DNA of 64,000 nt from Trema orientale (Eukaryota > Streptophyta > Magnoliopsida > Rosales > Cannabaceae). Each line of letters starts with the position of its first letter. Position 1 is the stretch's first letter. The stretch spans positions 954,780 to 1,018,779 of the forward strand of contig JXTC01000001.1 of NCBI GenBank assembly GCA_002914845.1, given 5' to 3'. The translations under genes were made by a program, and so were the position numbers. This document shows, piece by piece, positions 1 to 13,635 of the stretch. The notes beneath the pieces are model-generated. The model worked only from the letters and a program-made list of their open reading frames with translations, was not told where the DNA came from and ran no database searches.

Positions 1-384
1 GTATTGACAGGACCCTCTTTTTGTAATTCGATTTTTTGCCTTTAATTAATTCCACCGTTTCTTATTAAAAAAAAAAAAAAAACGTACATCCTATGATATT
101 ATAATTTAAAATCTTAAATATTTTATCCAGAAGTTTCCTAAATTTAGACCCTTGTTCCGGGGTGTTTTTTTTTTTGTAATTTGATTAAGGAGAATTAATT
201 AAGCGTAAAAACGTTTAATTAAAGATAAGTAAGACAGTGGTAGAAAAATAGAGAAAATGATGTGAAAAATTGTAGCAATACAATTCCACGTGTCAGAAAA
301 TTATTGTATTTTTGACAGCTCAATCTGCAAGTAAATAAGTGTGAGTGGTTTCAATAACTATTACCACGTGTTAAATAACCAATA

Positions 385-557
385 TTTCTGACGCAGGTGA
401 TACGAGCCATATGGTCAGAAACAAACAAATAGATGGTTAGTTTTTCTGACACAGGTGATTTCAGCCATTCGGTCAGAAATATAAATAAACAATACTGAAA
501 AAAAAATAATTAGAAAATTAGATCTTTGACAGAGGTGATTCCAGCCATATTGTCAAA
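385..557. repeat. Three dispersed hairpin repeats
   Basis: Three units of about 33-37 bp begin near 385, 443 and 525. Each has short inverted arms around a loop of about 21 bp that contains a conserved AGGTGAT...AGCCAT core. In units 1 and 2 the arms are TTTCTGAC/GTCAGAAA. In unit 3 they are TTTGAC/GTCAAA, so both arms changed together and pairing is kept. The units may be subterminal repeats of a DNA transposon. The parent element is not identified. Confidence 0.55.
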
Positions 558-829
558 CATAAAAGAAAATAAAAGTACTAAATTTAACGTGAACGGTTGC
601 AAACAAGGGTCGTATTCGCTACAACTCAGCTTGCTAAACAACTCAGAATCACGGATGTGCAGTATTTAAAATGCAGAATTTAAATGTTAGCACGATATAT
701 ATATAGTCAGCACCCTACAAATATATAGAACATAAAAAATTGATCTAAGGAGTAGTCAGTATTCCAAAATCTGCAAAATAATAACTGTGAAAGGATAATA
801 ATAATAATAACAATAATTAGGGCGCGTCT

Positions 830-992
830 ACAGTAGGGGCGCCCCTACGTAGGGCCCTGTCTATTCACCGTTGGATGAGAATCTGTATATAAATAGATTC
901 TCCACAGATTCCCGTTATTCCCCACAGATTCTCATCCAATGATAATTAAGGCATGACCTTACGTAGGGACGCCCCTACCGTAGCCATCCCCT
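830..992. mobile_element. hAT-like MITE, 163 bp
   Basis: The ends are inverted repeats beginning GGGCGCGTCTACAGTAGGGG at the left and, read inward from the right end, AGGGGATGGCTACGGTAGGG. An exact 8-bp direct repeat AATAATTA flanks the element at 822-829 and 993-1000, the target-site length typical of hAT transposons. There is no coding capacity. A remnant of the same family lies at 26685-26726. Confidence 0.75.
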
Positions 993-1654
993 AATAATTA
1001 TAATGATATATAGATATATATATATATATATATAGGATGGTGTATATACGGATGGGTTGGAAGCTTTATTGGTGCGTAGAAACTAGATTTAAGAAAAAGG
1101 GTTAATAATTTTATATGATAAAGATGGATAATAAATATGTATATGTATGAAGATTGAAGATAAATCGTGGGATAAGGTAGAGAGAGAATGAGTAGGATTT
1201 TATGTGAGAAAATACAAAAACATATTTTGTAGTATTGTAACAAAAGATTGAAGGATATGCATGAATGAATATATTGAAAGACAATAATAATGCCTTGGTC
1301 AGAGAGAAAAGAAAGCTTTTCTTGTTTTCTCTTGAGAATTTTTTTTTTTCACTCCTACGTACAAAGCTTTTATATGTATATATAGGCCCAAGTCTGGATA
1401 TCAATCGACTCTTTTTGGAGTCTTATCTTGTTGCGGCGTCTTCAGGCTGGACACCTCAACAAATGCAGTGTCATCCAAGGAAGTAGACGCTTGTCAATGG
1501 GCTATGAAAAGAGCTGTTCCATTGCAATGAGGACATATATCACGATTTGGTTGATCAACGTGGAAATTGTTCTTTTGCTTCTAATTTGGCAATTTTCTAA
1601 TGGTAACTTGACACTCATTTTTGGGATGTTGTAGTCCTCTCTTATCCAATGTAA

Positions 1655-1790
1655 CTTTAACACGTCATATTTTCTTAATTAACCCATATTGCACAATTAT
1701 CACATTATTTGTGACTTAATATTTTAGTTAGTGACTAATTATAAAAATTTTGTCGCACTCCAAAATAACCTTATTAACATTCTTTTAAAA
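1655..1790 (-). repeat. Fragment of Tat/Ogre-like LTR start
   Basis: Read on the minus strand, this stretch closely matches 12494-12610, including the shared run 'tattaagtcacaaataatg'. It is therefore a short relic of the same LTR family in the opposite orientation. No further LTR sequence was recognised next to it. Confidence 0.6.
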
Positions 1791-2020
1791 AATTTGCTCA
1801 TTAAAGGATGGATATTGTCAGAATTTGTACTTGTTCAAATATATATATATATCATAATTCCAAAGAGGTAAAAAATAAAAAGAAGAAAAAAGAGAAGTAA
1901 ATTAACCGATTTGCTTAGGATTTAATTTTTTTTTTAAAAAAAAGTATAAAATTTACTAATTCAATGCTTTTGAAAACAAAACTTCAGTCACTAAATGTAC
2001 ATTTTCTTTAATTATTTTTT

Positions 2021-2116
2021 ATTACTAGTGTAACTTTGTGATGATTATTATATAGTATTTTAATTTTGATTACTGGTGTAACTTTGTGATAATTATTATA
2101 TAGTATTTTAATTTTT
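2021..2116. repeat. 48-bp tandem duplication, two copies
   Basis: The unit containing 'gtgtaactttgtgatgatta' occurs twice with a 48-bp period (about 2021-2068 and 2069-2116) with few differences. No function is suggested. Confidence 0.7.
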
Positions 2117-3554
2117 GTTGTTATTCGTTCAGACGAGCTGTAAACTACTTTTGTTTATTTATTTTTATAAAAGTAAATTCCTAGTCTCTCATATATTGAT
2201 CATGTTAGAATGAATAGTATTTCATGACTTTATGTAGAACAAACATCATCATCACTATAAATAGAGAATTTAAAAAAGAGGAAAAAGAATAGCCGATCAA
2301 ACTGTATAAATATCAAGGGTGTATTTCTAATAGAAATTTTTTTTTAAAAAAAAATAAAAAAGTTATATCATTAGGGTTATCAAAATTAATAAGTTAATAA
2401 AATTGAAGGCTATATAAGGAAAGATCTATTTTATGAATGATTTAATTTGGGGTGCCAATATTAAAAAATACATTTTTAAAATTTTTTAGCGGGGTTCATT
2501 TAGATTTGGGGTGCCTTTTTGTGACTTGGGGGTGCAAATATAGCCATCTTTTTTATTATTTCAAAAAATGCCTTGAATGAATGTACTTTTTAGTATATAA
2601 AATTGTTTTGAACCGAAAAAAAAAAAATCTTCCCACCCCTTTCTTAAATACAGTTATCCTTAAACACTAATTTTCTTACTAATCGCAATAGTAAGACTAT
2701 CCTAATTTCCTTGAGGTTGACATAAGTGATTAAAACCTAATTAATTGAATGATTTGAAATATTGTGATTACCAAGCTTTAATTTTTTTTCTTTATTCACT
2801 AATTATAATCTTGTCAACCGTTAATATATAGGCTATAAGCTTTTTTTTTAATAATTTTCGTTTGTCAATCCTCTAATATATATTATAGTCACATAATACT
2901 GGTTTATATATATATATATGCCCTATATATATAATCATCACATGTAAACAATTTTACCTGTTCATTAGTGTTTGCCATTTTTCTTTTCTTTTTTCTTTTT
3001 CCGATGAGGTTCTAAGTGTAAAGCGTGAGATTATATACATATATCTTTTGTTGAAAAGAAAGAAAATAACTCATTAAAGAAACTAAAAGAATTTATAATG
3101 ATGCTTAGATTGAACATCATCACTTTCTATTCAGAATGTTGGATTGGAGCTAGGTATATGAATTGAGTTTATTGCGCTTAGTATACGAGATGAATTGGGA
3201 TTGTTTGGTCAAGACAAGCCAACATTCAATGTTGCTAAACACATAACGAAATTATAATAATTGGCTATTTGCTATTATCATGATACCTGCTGCATGTTGG
3301 CTTGTTCCCATATAGTTATTAAGCTTCAATTCAAGTGTTAGGATGTTTAAAGTATTTCATTATTTATTTCTGGTATATTTTAGTTTTACTCATTAGAGAG
3401 TCTTTGCTCTTCTTCTAGTTGTCATTAGTTTACTATTTTTTAATTATTTTAATGCGATTGATATTTTTTTGGGATTTCTCTTTCTTGAATGAGTCCACAT
3501 TCTTGAATGGTTCGTGGGTATTCATTTAGAATTCTTCTACTATTTAGACTTTTA

Positions 3555-3983
3555 GGCTATGTTTGGTAGAGAGGAAAGAAAGTAGGAAGGAAGGAAAAAT
3601 TAGGAGGGAAAGAAAATGTGTAGGATGAAAAGGAAAGTGTCTTTCCTCAATTGTTGTTTGGTATGTAGGAAGGAAAGAAAATTAGTATATTTTAAAATGA
3701 CTATTTTGCCCTTTTTATTAAAATTTTAAAAATAGTATACAAGGTTAATTTGGTAAATTTACTATAAAGCATTTGTAAAAAAACTTTTCCTCTCCATTTT
3801 CTCTCCATTTTTGAGAGGAAAATATTGGAATGGGTCCCATCATATTTTTCCCTCCCCTTTTCTCTTCCATTTTCTCTTCCCTTCCCTTTTCCCTCTTACC
3901 AAACAACCCAAAATTTTTTTTTCCTCCACTTTTCCCTCAAAACTTTTCCTTCCTCTCCCTTTTCCTTCTTACCAAACATAGCC
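3555..3983. mobile_element. MITE with GGCTATGTTTGGTA ends
   Basis: Perfect 14-bp terminal inverted repeats (GGCTATGTTTGGTA at the left, TACCAAACATAGCC at the right) enclose purine-rich sequence at the left and pyrimidine-rich sequence at the right, so most of the element could fold back on itself. No clear target-site duplication was found and the superfamily is left open. It has no coding capacity. Confidence 0.65.
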
Positions 3984-5591
3984 CGTCTTTGGAAAAAGTG
4001 GAACTCTAAAGTAGAATTATATGTGCATATATATATACACACATTATATATAATTATATATTTCACGTAACAAGAATTTTAGGAGTCCAACAATTATTTT
4101 TTTCCCCCTGTTGAAACCAAGGTTGTAAGAAGGATTATTTGAAGAATAAAATTTTAACTGTGCTTAACTAGTTTTAGGTGAGACAATTGAACTCTTCTTC
4201 TTCTTGTTTTACGTTTTTTTATTTTTTTCCGCAAGTTTCAGATAGTTCCACTTGCAATATCTCAGTGTTGTGTATTTTTTTTTTACCTAACATCTAAAAT
4301 TAGTGAAAACATGTAGATGGCAAAAATATGTCCTATGATTGTAAATTATTTTTGTGCAATCATATAGTGTAGTTATTGCTCTGATTTAGTCTTTTTGGAT
4401 TTTCTAATTCTAAGATTAAATTTATTTAATTCAGATAAAATACAGTGCATGTTATTAACCTTTTTGTTTGTCTGTAATTATTTTCTACTTTTCGAGTTAC
4501 TGGAACGGAGCCTAGATACTTCATTTTATTTTATTAGCCGAACCAAGTCAACTTTAAATTATTCTAATTGTTGATATTGGTTGAACCTATAGTCCTTCAG
4601 TGGAAATTCATAAGGAAGCTTAATGCTTGAATTTTGTCCCAATCCTAAAGGTATTCTTCATTCTCATACAATCCCTTAATAGTACTTCTCTCCCTTCTAG
4701 CTAGCCAAGACATAGTGGGAAACACAATTTCACACGTTATGAATCCATAAAGTAAAACTGAACATAAAATCCACTATATAAGTCCAATAGACTGCTAAGT
4801 CTGTTGATTTTCGGTTTTGTTGCCTGATTATACTTTGTGGTTTATGTGTATGTCGTTTCCTCTTGATGTACTCAATTATATTTAAGTTACTTTTTTACTT
4901 GTACAATCGGGACAACTCACATTTTCAATATACATATGGTATGAAATCTTCATATATTGATGAAAATTCAAAAGTAGCAAATATTTGTGATGTTGTTGCA
5001 ATATCTTTCTTATCCATGAGAGATACAAGAAAAAGTTTACATCAGCAAGTTAACATTGTTGTTTAAAAGTTTTTTCTTTTTTTTTTTCTTTTTTTTTTTT
5101 CTGTCTACTGGTGTATTCTCTCTTTCTATTTACTGATAAAAACTTTTTCTTGTATATTAAGAAAATTTTATTTTTCTGCATTACGTCTACCTTATTCGCT
5201 TCTTCCTGTTAGATTATCTTAGTTGTTGGATTCAGTTACATTGTACTATTGTAGTATAATGAGAAATTCTTTTGTGTATCCGATTGTTGTAGGGAATGCA
5301 AAAGACATTTGATGACCTATCTCAGTTCAAAAGTTACCAAAATTTAACATCTACATATGGTGTCCCTTATCCTCGTATCGAACTTCATTTCATATGCAGG
5401 AATGGTAATTACTAATGTTCGGATGTTCATTGTTTCCTCGTGAGACATTTTGTTTATGAACATTTTAATTCGTAGCTGGTATTAAATTACTTACCAATAT
5501 ATCTGTTTGACACCGTGACACATTTAATAAATATATATATATGATATTACACGAGCAGGTGTACAATTGTATTTGTTTTTCATTTACAAAA

Positions 5592-5887
5592 GGGATAATT
5601 GCAAAAAAATACCCTCATGTTTAGATTTTCTGCAATTTAAATCCTGAAGTTTGGATTCCGCAAAATAATACCCTGAAATTACGAATTTCTGAAAATTAAT
5701 ACCTTGTGCTGATTTTAAACTGATAAAATACAATAATATCCTCAAAATTAAGATGAATAATATGGATTAATTTAGTTTTAATGGAGGATATTATTGTTTT
5801 TTCGTTCCTAAAATTAGTCAAAAAATTTATCCAAAATATTAATTTTCAGAAATTCTTAATCTCAGGGTATTTTTTTACAGTTATCCC
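5592..5887. mobile_element. Mutator-like MITE, 296 bp
   Basis: The terminal inverted repeats are GGGATAATTGCAAAAAAATA at the left and GGGATAACTGTAAAAAAATA read inward from the right. An exact 9-bp duplication TTTACAAAA sits at 5583-5591 and 5888-5896, the length expected for Mutator-type transposition. A related copy is at 31058-31412. It is non-coding. Confidence 0.8.
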
Positions 5888-6059
5888 TTTACAAAATTCC
5901 ATTTCCCGTGTATCACTATTATCTTGAGTTGTGGAAAAGGGCGTAACCGGATAGCATAAAGCCATAAACTGACCTGTGGTCACGCACATGTAGAGCACGT
6001 GCCACCACCTAACATATATAACCCCAAGCAAGCCCTCAATGGCCACATTCAATCACATT

Positions 6060-6367
6060 GGGCCCGTTTGTTTCAACCATTCCATTCCATTGAAATGGAA
6101 AATCTATTTGAATGTGTATTTGTTTCAACAATTCAGTTTTTCCATTCAAATGGTCCATCAGAAAAATTAACTATTGGAATGATTTTTTTGTGTCTTGAAT
6201 GAAAATGGATAGAGGAGGTGTTTTTGAATGATTCATTCCAATGCTCCCATTCTAATTACAACACATTCTACTATTTTTTCCATTCAAATATCTCCCATTC
6301 CAATTATATCACATTCCACAATTTCTATTCAAATACACACATTTAAATAGGCGAACCAAACGGAGCC
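6060..6367. mobile_element. Tourist-like MITE, 308 bp
   Basis: The ends are imperfect inverted repeats, GGGCCCGTTTG at the left and GGCTCCGTTTG read inward from the right. They are flanked by the 3-bp direct repeat ATT. The interior is built of repeated ATTCCATT/AATGGAAT-like motifs. The 3-bp duplication and end sequence fit PIF/Harbinger (Tourist) MITEs. A relative lies at 52845-53203. It sits just beyond the 3' end of the YJU2 gene. Confidence 0.65.
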
Positions 6368-6733
6368 ATTATTTCCATATAATCAGTGCCACATTGTCAT
6401 AGCATGGTTTCAAAGGGACCTACAAATTGCCGTACGAAGACTTTAGTTCAAACTTCAAAGGGATCGTTTAGAGTTTTTCTTAACACAACAATCCATGGCG
6501 TTATGGACATCATCAAATCTCAAGAGTCCCGGACAATTCGATTATCAACCCAAAAAATAAAAAAAAGAAAAAGAAAAAGAAAAACATAACCGTTATACAT
6601 GTTACTTATCTGTATTGAGTTAGAAATCATGGTGTACGTATGAATGCTAGGGAAAACCATGAGAGAACTACAAATGAAAGAGTTGATGAAATTTTTTTCC
6701 ACTTGATAAGAAAAAGGAAGCAATTACTCCTAT

Positions 6734-9700
6734 TTATTCGTCCTCACTGTCGTAATTTTGGCACAATGAATGCAGTGCATTGCTACTGCCACTGATTTTG
6801 TCCTCTCCTTGCTGCTTTCTCCCGTCATTTTCAGCTAGGTTTTTTGCGCTCTCGCCGCTTTGTCCATTACCTTCAACTTTTCCTTTTCCTGCTTGGCCAC
6901 CTTCAGAAGCTACAACTGGTTTCTTAATAACAGAAACTGTGATTGCTGAAGACTGGAAAGTAAATTTATTAGGAGTCCCGGTATCACTTGGCTTTCCTGC
7001 AAATAACGAAACCATAAAACTGTTCAATAAATTCAAATATTTGTACATATTTGTTTTGACAGAAAATGAAAAACAGTATATTGCAGAAACCAACATCCAC
7101 CCAATGGATTTTAATTTTCTAAAAGCAGAAAACCAAATTTGAACACCACACAATTCGTTTTTTTTTTCCCAAAAGCAGAAAAATTTCTTGCAAACTTCTA
7201 ACCGTAGGATTTATATATTAATTAGAAATTTAAAGAAAAATTAAAAAGGGGAGGTTGAAAGGCAAAGTACCTTTACGACTGGAGCTGTCAGGATAACTGG
7301 TGCTCGTTAGTACATCAGCTGGGTTACCATGAGGCTCATGAGAAGCCTTTTGCCTCTGCATTTATGACAATACAACAAAGCACATTCTTAAGTAGCAGCA
7401 GAAGGTAATAACCAAAGAATCATTAGACCTGAGTTAAAGAATCGTTAAACTTTAATATAGAATTAAACTCTAATCAATAACAATAACATCGATAAACTAT
7501 AAGTCCATATCCAACAAAAAGCACTGCAGTACCTTCAAGTTATCACTGGAAGTTTCAGCGTTGCTATGTTGAAGATCAATAGGATCATCATCTTCGTCGT
7601 CGTCATCATCAAGTTCTTCATCATGAATCCTTCGAATGTAATCTTTTGAGCTCTGCATTTAGTTTATCAAATAAAACAAATCTCATTAGAAACAAGCTCC
7701 CTAGATGAGGGAAGTAAAAGTGGAATGTGAAAAATAAATAAATAAGGGAAAAAATACAGAGGGTGAAGAATGAAGTCGGACATAAACACAAAAAAGAGAA
7801 ATACTGACATGGAAAACGATTGATTTTATTAGTGCTTCATCCTCCTCCTCCAATTTCTTCTCCTGCCATCATATCAACCAGCACACTCAAGAGTTTAAAG
7901 GTGGCAAAGCCAAAGCAAACTGAATACAGTAATCAAATGTACATACGACTGTTTTCACCAGTAAAAATGATTATTTATGTGACACAGCTAGCTAATCCTT
8001 TAGCTTAGTAAGTACTAATTGAATGCTCATAACAATTGCTGTGTCAAGTAATAATTATTGGGTATGTTATACCTGATAGTAACATAGTATAGCTACTGAT
8101 GCCTTCAGGTTCTTTTCATCCAATATGCAGAGAAATTCCACCAAATGGATATAACATAGTCTCTAATCAGTACAGCTTAAGTTCTATACATAGACTTTTT
8201 TAGCAGTTCTACTTGAGTTTAACAAAATTTCCCTCACTTGCTCTAACAGGACACAGTCGGTCGTCCAAAAATATAGCAAATCCATCATACCTTTTCTACA
8301 GCGGTGCGTTGCAAGGCCTCCAGCATTGCGTCTACACTGACAGTAGCATGTCTAGACTGGAAGACATAAAACCCTGTATTAGTCTTAAAGTATACATATC
8401 GAGAAAGCAATTGATGTAAAATGAACAGGGGAAACAATGCACTATTCAGTAGCATAAAAAAGGCAACATAAGTAAATGCACCAATCATCATGTTTATATC
8501 GTAATTATGTGAAGACATTGTAAACACTAGAAAGTTGCTGTAACCGAAACCGTCAAACTCGAAAATCTTGGTGCATAAGACAGACAAGTATCGATTCGAT
8601 TGCCTATACCTTCATGGATCTCATTTCGTCCAATGCAGCCATGATATCCATTTCCCGTTTAGAGTCCAAGGTTCTGTTCTCCAAAGATTTCATAGCGTCA
8701 CCCATCTCCTCCGCTTCCCTTTTCCGTTTCTCCTTATCTACTTGCTGAGAATGGAAAAGAAAACCAACCCATTAGCAAATCAAAGAACACGAGTACACAA
8801 CACAAAAACAGAACTTAGGAGTCAGTTGTACAAGATGCCAAGAAATTGTACCTCATCCTCATCACGCCACGGTTCGAAATTTCGAGCAGCGCCAGACTCG
8901 ACAACATAATCGGAATTTTGCGGGTCAGTCTTAATTGCGAGCTCGGCAGAGCATCTGGTACACTTGAAGTAAAACCTGAATATTTGGATACCCAAATATG
9001 TCTGCACAACACTAATCAGGTCAAGTTAACAATAAATTTAGGCAAAAATGATTGCCTTCAACTTTTGTATCAAAAAACAACTAAAGCATCAAGTGGCCAT
9101 CATTTAGGCCTCGTCTGGAGCACAGCGGGATTAGAGGGGGAACTGGGATAGCAGATTTTAATCCCGTGTGCGGCACTGCAAAATTGGGAGTATTGGATTG
9201 GAAACATCTGATCCCTACCATGATTTAATCCCGTTAGAAAGCTGGAATTCAGAAGCACTATCAGCTTCTTTTACAAAAACTTCTCCTACTGTCTCTGTTT
9301 TACCGCTTCTTCCGCAGCCCATCATTCCCATCAAGCAACATCAGATTTTTTTGTATACAAAATTTTACTTCAACTTTCTGATTTTATAGTCACCAACAAA
9401 ATCAATTTCAGTCGAGTAAATCAGATTTCTTTTGGATAAGTATATGGTTCTCGCCAATAGAAGCCCTAAATCAAGAAGGGAAAAAAAAAAAAAAAACCCT
9501 AAAAATCTTTCTTAAGAAAAAAAAGAAAGAAAATAGTATACCTCGCCAACAACATCTTCCTTTCGGGAATTGAATTTGGTGCCTTTGTAGATGTAATTGC
9601 CACAAGTGTTGCAACGAATACTCATGGGAAGCATCATGCGAACCTTAATCTGCTGGTTCTTTGGCCTCCGAATCCGAGGGAGCTTCGAGGGGTCGAAGTC

Positions 9701-9739
9701 CGGCGGATAGTATTTGTTTAATACTTTCCTTTCTCCCAT
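6734..9739 (-). CDS. YJU2: YJU2 (CCDC94/CWC16) pre-mRNA splicing factor
   Basis: This is the plant member of the Yju2/CCDC94 family, a nuclear NineTeen-complex-associated spliceosome protein that promotes the first catalytic step. Eight exons join in phase: 9542-9739, 8852-9001, 8610-8744, 8291-8356, 7809-7862, 7533-7652, 7271-7355 and 6734-6996, giving 356 aa. The N-terminus ([17 protein letters not shown]) is the family signature. Cys43/46 and Cys80/83 form the conserved CxxC pairs of the zinc-binding fold. Residues about 117-165 are charged and helical, and the tail holds an acidic run (DDDDDEDDD) followed by a low-complexity Ser/Gly/Lys region ending DSEDE. All introns are GT-AG; exon 5 uses the donor GTCAGT. 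The ATG at 9739 opens exon 1. The gene points away from CWC21, which starts about 7.4 kb to the right. Confidence 0.93.
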
Positions 9740-12493
9740 TTTCTACAATTCTTTCACACAATCTTCCTCCTCCTTCTTCGTCTACTTGTTTTGATCGCAG
9801 ACTCCCAATACCCAGTCTCAAGCCCCAAAATCAGAGAGATGGGATTTATTTCAAGATTCGATGACTATAATACCCTTGTGTATGTGAGACTATTACTAAT
9901 AAACCAGCTGTTTAGGTTCTCACTTGGATTTAGATTCTGGGCTTTTGCTTCTGCGCTCGCGCTCTATTTTATGTTTCGATCTGGTGTGTGATTTTATAAA
10001 TACAACTTTTAAAAATGATATTATCGCGTTTGTTATATCCAATTATATACCGATCATTTTACCGCAGCATTTGAAAAAGGAACATTTATTTAAAATGAAC
10101 CTAAAATTCAGTCATTTTATTATAAGATTGTTTAATTTTTAAAATACAATTATCTTAATTTAACACATTGAAATAACAAAACCTCGCAACACCCATCTTC
10201 TACGAATTGTGCATTACTATGATTTTTTGTCACTAGTGTGATTCTACTTATAGATTCGTTTTTTCAAATTAAAATAGATAATTTTAAATTTTAATTTTAG
10301 TGTATAATATTAGTGTCCTTGACATTACTTTAAAAATAACTCGCGTTTTTTCTCTGACGAGTGATACTAACACTCTATTTTCCATTCCTCAGTCTCACTA
10401 ATTATTTGTGCAATCAATAGTGATTGGAAATAGTTTTAAACTATGAGATGGTTTAGTGAACTTCACATGTCAAATAAATATAGACTGGTAAATAGAAAAG
10501 AGAGTATTGCTAACACTCATATTATTATTACTATTATTTACTTTGTTCTTTTGTTTTGAGCTTTTTTCCTTTTTAATCATGTGTTTGAATGAGGATTTTT
10601 TTTTTTTTGAGCATTTAATATTTGTTTTCAATTTGGACTAAATTGCTACTAATTAGTAAGTTTATAGACTTAATTGTAAAAATTAAACCAATAGAGACTA
10701 AATCATAACAATTTACATAATAAAAGGAACATTGTGCTATTAACCATTTTTCGGATGGCCATGTTCGATAGATAAGCTATATATCATGCTAATGATAAAT
10801 TTTAGCATTTGACTAAAAAATAACTCTCCAATTGTATGCTATATTTGGCATAATTTTTAGCATATGGTATTAGTTATGCCAAATATAGCATAAAGAATAG
10901 TACGTGCTATATTTTTGTATGTGATGTTATTTACGATATTGCCATTATTTTAAGTATAAAGTATTCATATGTTTTACAATATTGTCAAAATTCAATATAT
11001 GTATACATCTTTTTTCATTAACTTTTATTTATAAGCTTATCCTTACTAAATTATAATTAATTAGAATTAATAGGAGTATAAATTTTATTTATAATTTTTT
11101 ACATTAACCAATTTGTTCATTTATGTGGAATATTTATACTTATAAATTGTTAGATGAACTTAGTTGTTATGATGAGTAATTGGAGGATAAAATAATAATA
11201 GTTAATAGTACGTAGAAAAAAAAATTTAGACACAAAACTAATGTTCAAAATATAACATAACATTTGTTTTAGCATATGTACATTGAGCAAAACTCAAAAA
11301 ATTCATGCTAAATTTAGCATTAACACATCATTTTTTAGCATAATGCATTGGACATTCAATCCCAAAAAAAAAAAGCGGTATATATTCAAAACAAAATAGT
11401 ATACATACAAATCAGAACATTCCATACTCATGTTTTAAATAATATAACAATGACTGACGCTCTAATTCATCAAAATACACAACTCAATATTTAGAAAAAT
11501 TAAGGGGAAAAAGAAAAGAAGTACAAAATCAGATCTTTGAGAACAAATCGACAAGATTTAGTTCCATGTATATATATATATATGTGCATAATTAAAATTT
11601 CATACCTTCCTCCGTAACAATTTTATGCATAGAACAATGACAAAAAAGATTCAAACAAAACTCAAAAAGGGAAAAAGCAAAATGTCGTCTATAACAGCTC
11701 GATGAATTGGATTTGTTGGAGTGTAAAAAGTAACTTGACTGTTATCATTTTTTTATATAGTTAATTTTGTTGTCATTATCACCATTGATTTTGGAAAAGA
11801 GCTTTGAAATCTGAAAAGCATATCAATAACAGAAGCCCAACCTTTAATCCCTATAACCTAACTTAAATCTAAAGAAAACATATGCAACAGGTGGAACTGA
11901 GGATAGAGACGATCAAGAATTTGAGGAGAACGTCTTTTTTTTTTTCTTCTTCTTTTTACGAGGATAGATTTCAGATAGGGGGTGATTTGAAATCTATATG
12001 TTTTGGTAGATTTCATATCACCTCTAAGTAAATGTATCTGATTTCCTAGGAGATTACATTAATAAGTATTAAAAGTGAACCAAACGTGGGAATACATTGA
12101 GATACTCATTCCCATACAAAGATTACCCCATACCAAATAATCTTTAAGCATAATAAGGACCCCAAGAAGCACATGGTGAATAACAATACGAGACTCTTCA
12201 CCATCTTTGATATAACTACATTGATATTAACTATGACAAATTCCTTGCCAATGGGGTTGGGATTGGTCCTATTAATTGCTTAGATTCTGAAAGTTCCTTA
12301 CTCAGTTTATCGATTAAGTATGAAGCTTCAACTCTATGTGCCACATTTATGGCAAGAACGATAACATCTTCGCTACAACACTGTCTATACGAATAATATG
12401 CTATAAAATACTTGACCTTTTCTTTAATTTGGTTCTTCATATGACCTTATTAGGGGCAGTTTGGTAGAACTGTAAATTTTAAGGAAAACACTT
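9740..12493. other. YJU2 upstream spacer, no gene seen
   Basis: This holds the presumed 5'UTR and promoter of the minus-strand YJU2 gene, then AT-rich sequence. Near 10000-10140 is a weak relative of the repeat at 16430-16735. From 10740 to 11350 short motifs such as TAGCAT and its complement recur, which suggests a decayed fold-back element. No supported coding region is present. Confidence 0.5.
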
Positions 12494-13635
12494 TGTTTTG
12501 GGGTGTGACAATTTCTTATAATTTGTCACTAACTAAAAATATTAAGTCACAAATAATGTGATAATTATATAATACGGGGTCAATTAAAAAAAATTTGACG
12601 TATCAATTTTTCATTGGAGGACTGCCAATTTCATGCCACATCATCAAGAAACTTGTGCCACACCATTAATCATGCCATATGTCACAACATTCTCGGGCCA
12701 TTTGTCAAGCTTGGGGTGGACAAACTACATCAAATCACAAGTTGCCATGTGGCACAAATAGATTGGACCATTTATTATTCTTAGTTGGGTGACATATGAT
12801 ACCCATCGGTATCAAGAATTCATTGCACCTCGTCACTAAGTATGAAGTGGCAATGCCCAAAACTTTATTTTATTTGGAAACGACACATAGCTTGCAAGGT
12901 GTCAACAAGTCAAGACCCTCAAAGCCGATTATATCACCTGCATGCACCGTTTATTAAGTGTCAATACCTCCATTAACTTCACACTAGAGCACGACACCTA
13001 ATATAGGATGTGTTAGCTGCACAAGACACCTATTACCCACTTCACCGCTTGATGTATGCCTATATATAGGTGGTTGTTGCTGTACAAACGATAGAGTTTT
13101 CATTTATTCAGAATACTATTACCATATATATATACAATCCCCTCTTTCATTTATTAATACATTGACTTTTCTTTCCCAAAAGCTAGCCATGTTGTTTGTA
13201 CTATCAATTTTTCCAACTACTCTTCTTAAGCCTTTCTCTCTCTTTGTTTTTAGTACTGCCCATCATTTCCCTCTCCCACGTACGTTCTTCCCAATAGTTA
13301 TTAACCAAAAAATCAATTGATTTTATCTGCCATATAAACTCAACTCTTTTATATGATGCCATACTATTATTAAAGAATTCACTAGTTTATTCTATCGGTT
13401 TTTGTTCCATATATATCATATTAATTTGATAGTATAACATACAAACTTCATTAAAAACAATCTCTCTCTCTCTCTCTCTGTCACTTTTTTTTCCTTTTGT
13501 TTGTTCAACCCGTGTCCACTCCAAAACCAACAGAGGCATACTTTTTCAAAAATACTACCAAGTTTAGTTCGTGTCCATATCCTTCAAATCATATACTTGG
13601 TTAATTCCATAATAGCTTAAATTCCACCAATTTCT

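Larger units (their letters stand above)
1..6733. other. Gene-free left flank, AT-rich
   Basis: No coding region with family resemblance is visible here on either strand. The stretch is AT-rich, with poly-A/T and AT microsatellites (for example around 1010-1033). It holds the repeats listed separately at 385-557, 830-992, 1655-1790, 2021-2116, 3555-3983, 5592-5887 and 6060-6367. Two G-box/ABRE-like CACGTG cores lie near 288 and 364, but no gene can be attached to them. The open frames near 1265-1634 are short and show no recognisable domain. Confidence 0.6.

Noticed and set aside
385-557. A small CRISPR-like array
   Set aside because: The repeats are themselves hairpins, spacing is irregular (58 and about 80 bp), copies are diverged, and the DNA is plant nuclear.
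1265-1634. Short open frames as a gene or gene fragment
   Set aside because: Two overlapping short frames with no family resemblance, no splice support and AT-rich surroundings.
6780-7142. A plus-strand 120-aa protein
   Set aside because: It is the shadow of the last exon of YJU2 on the opposite strand.
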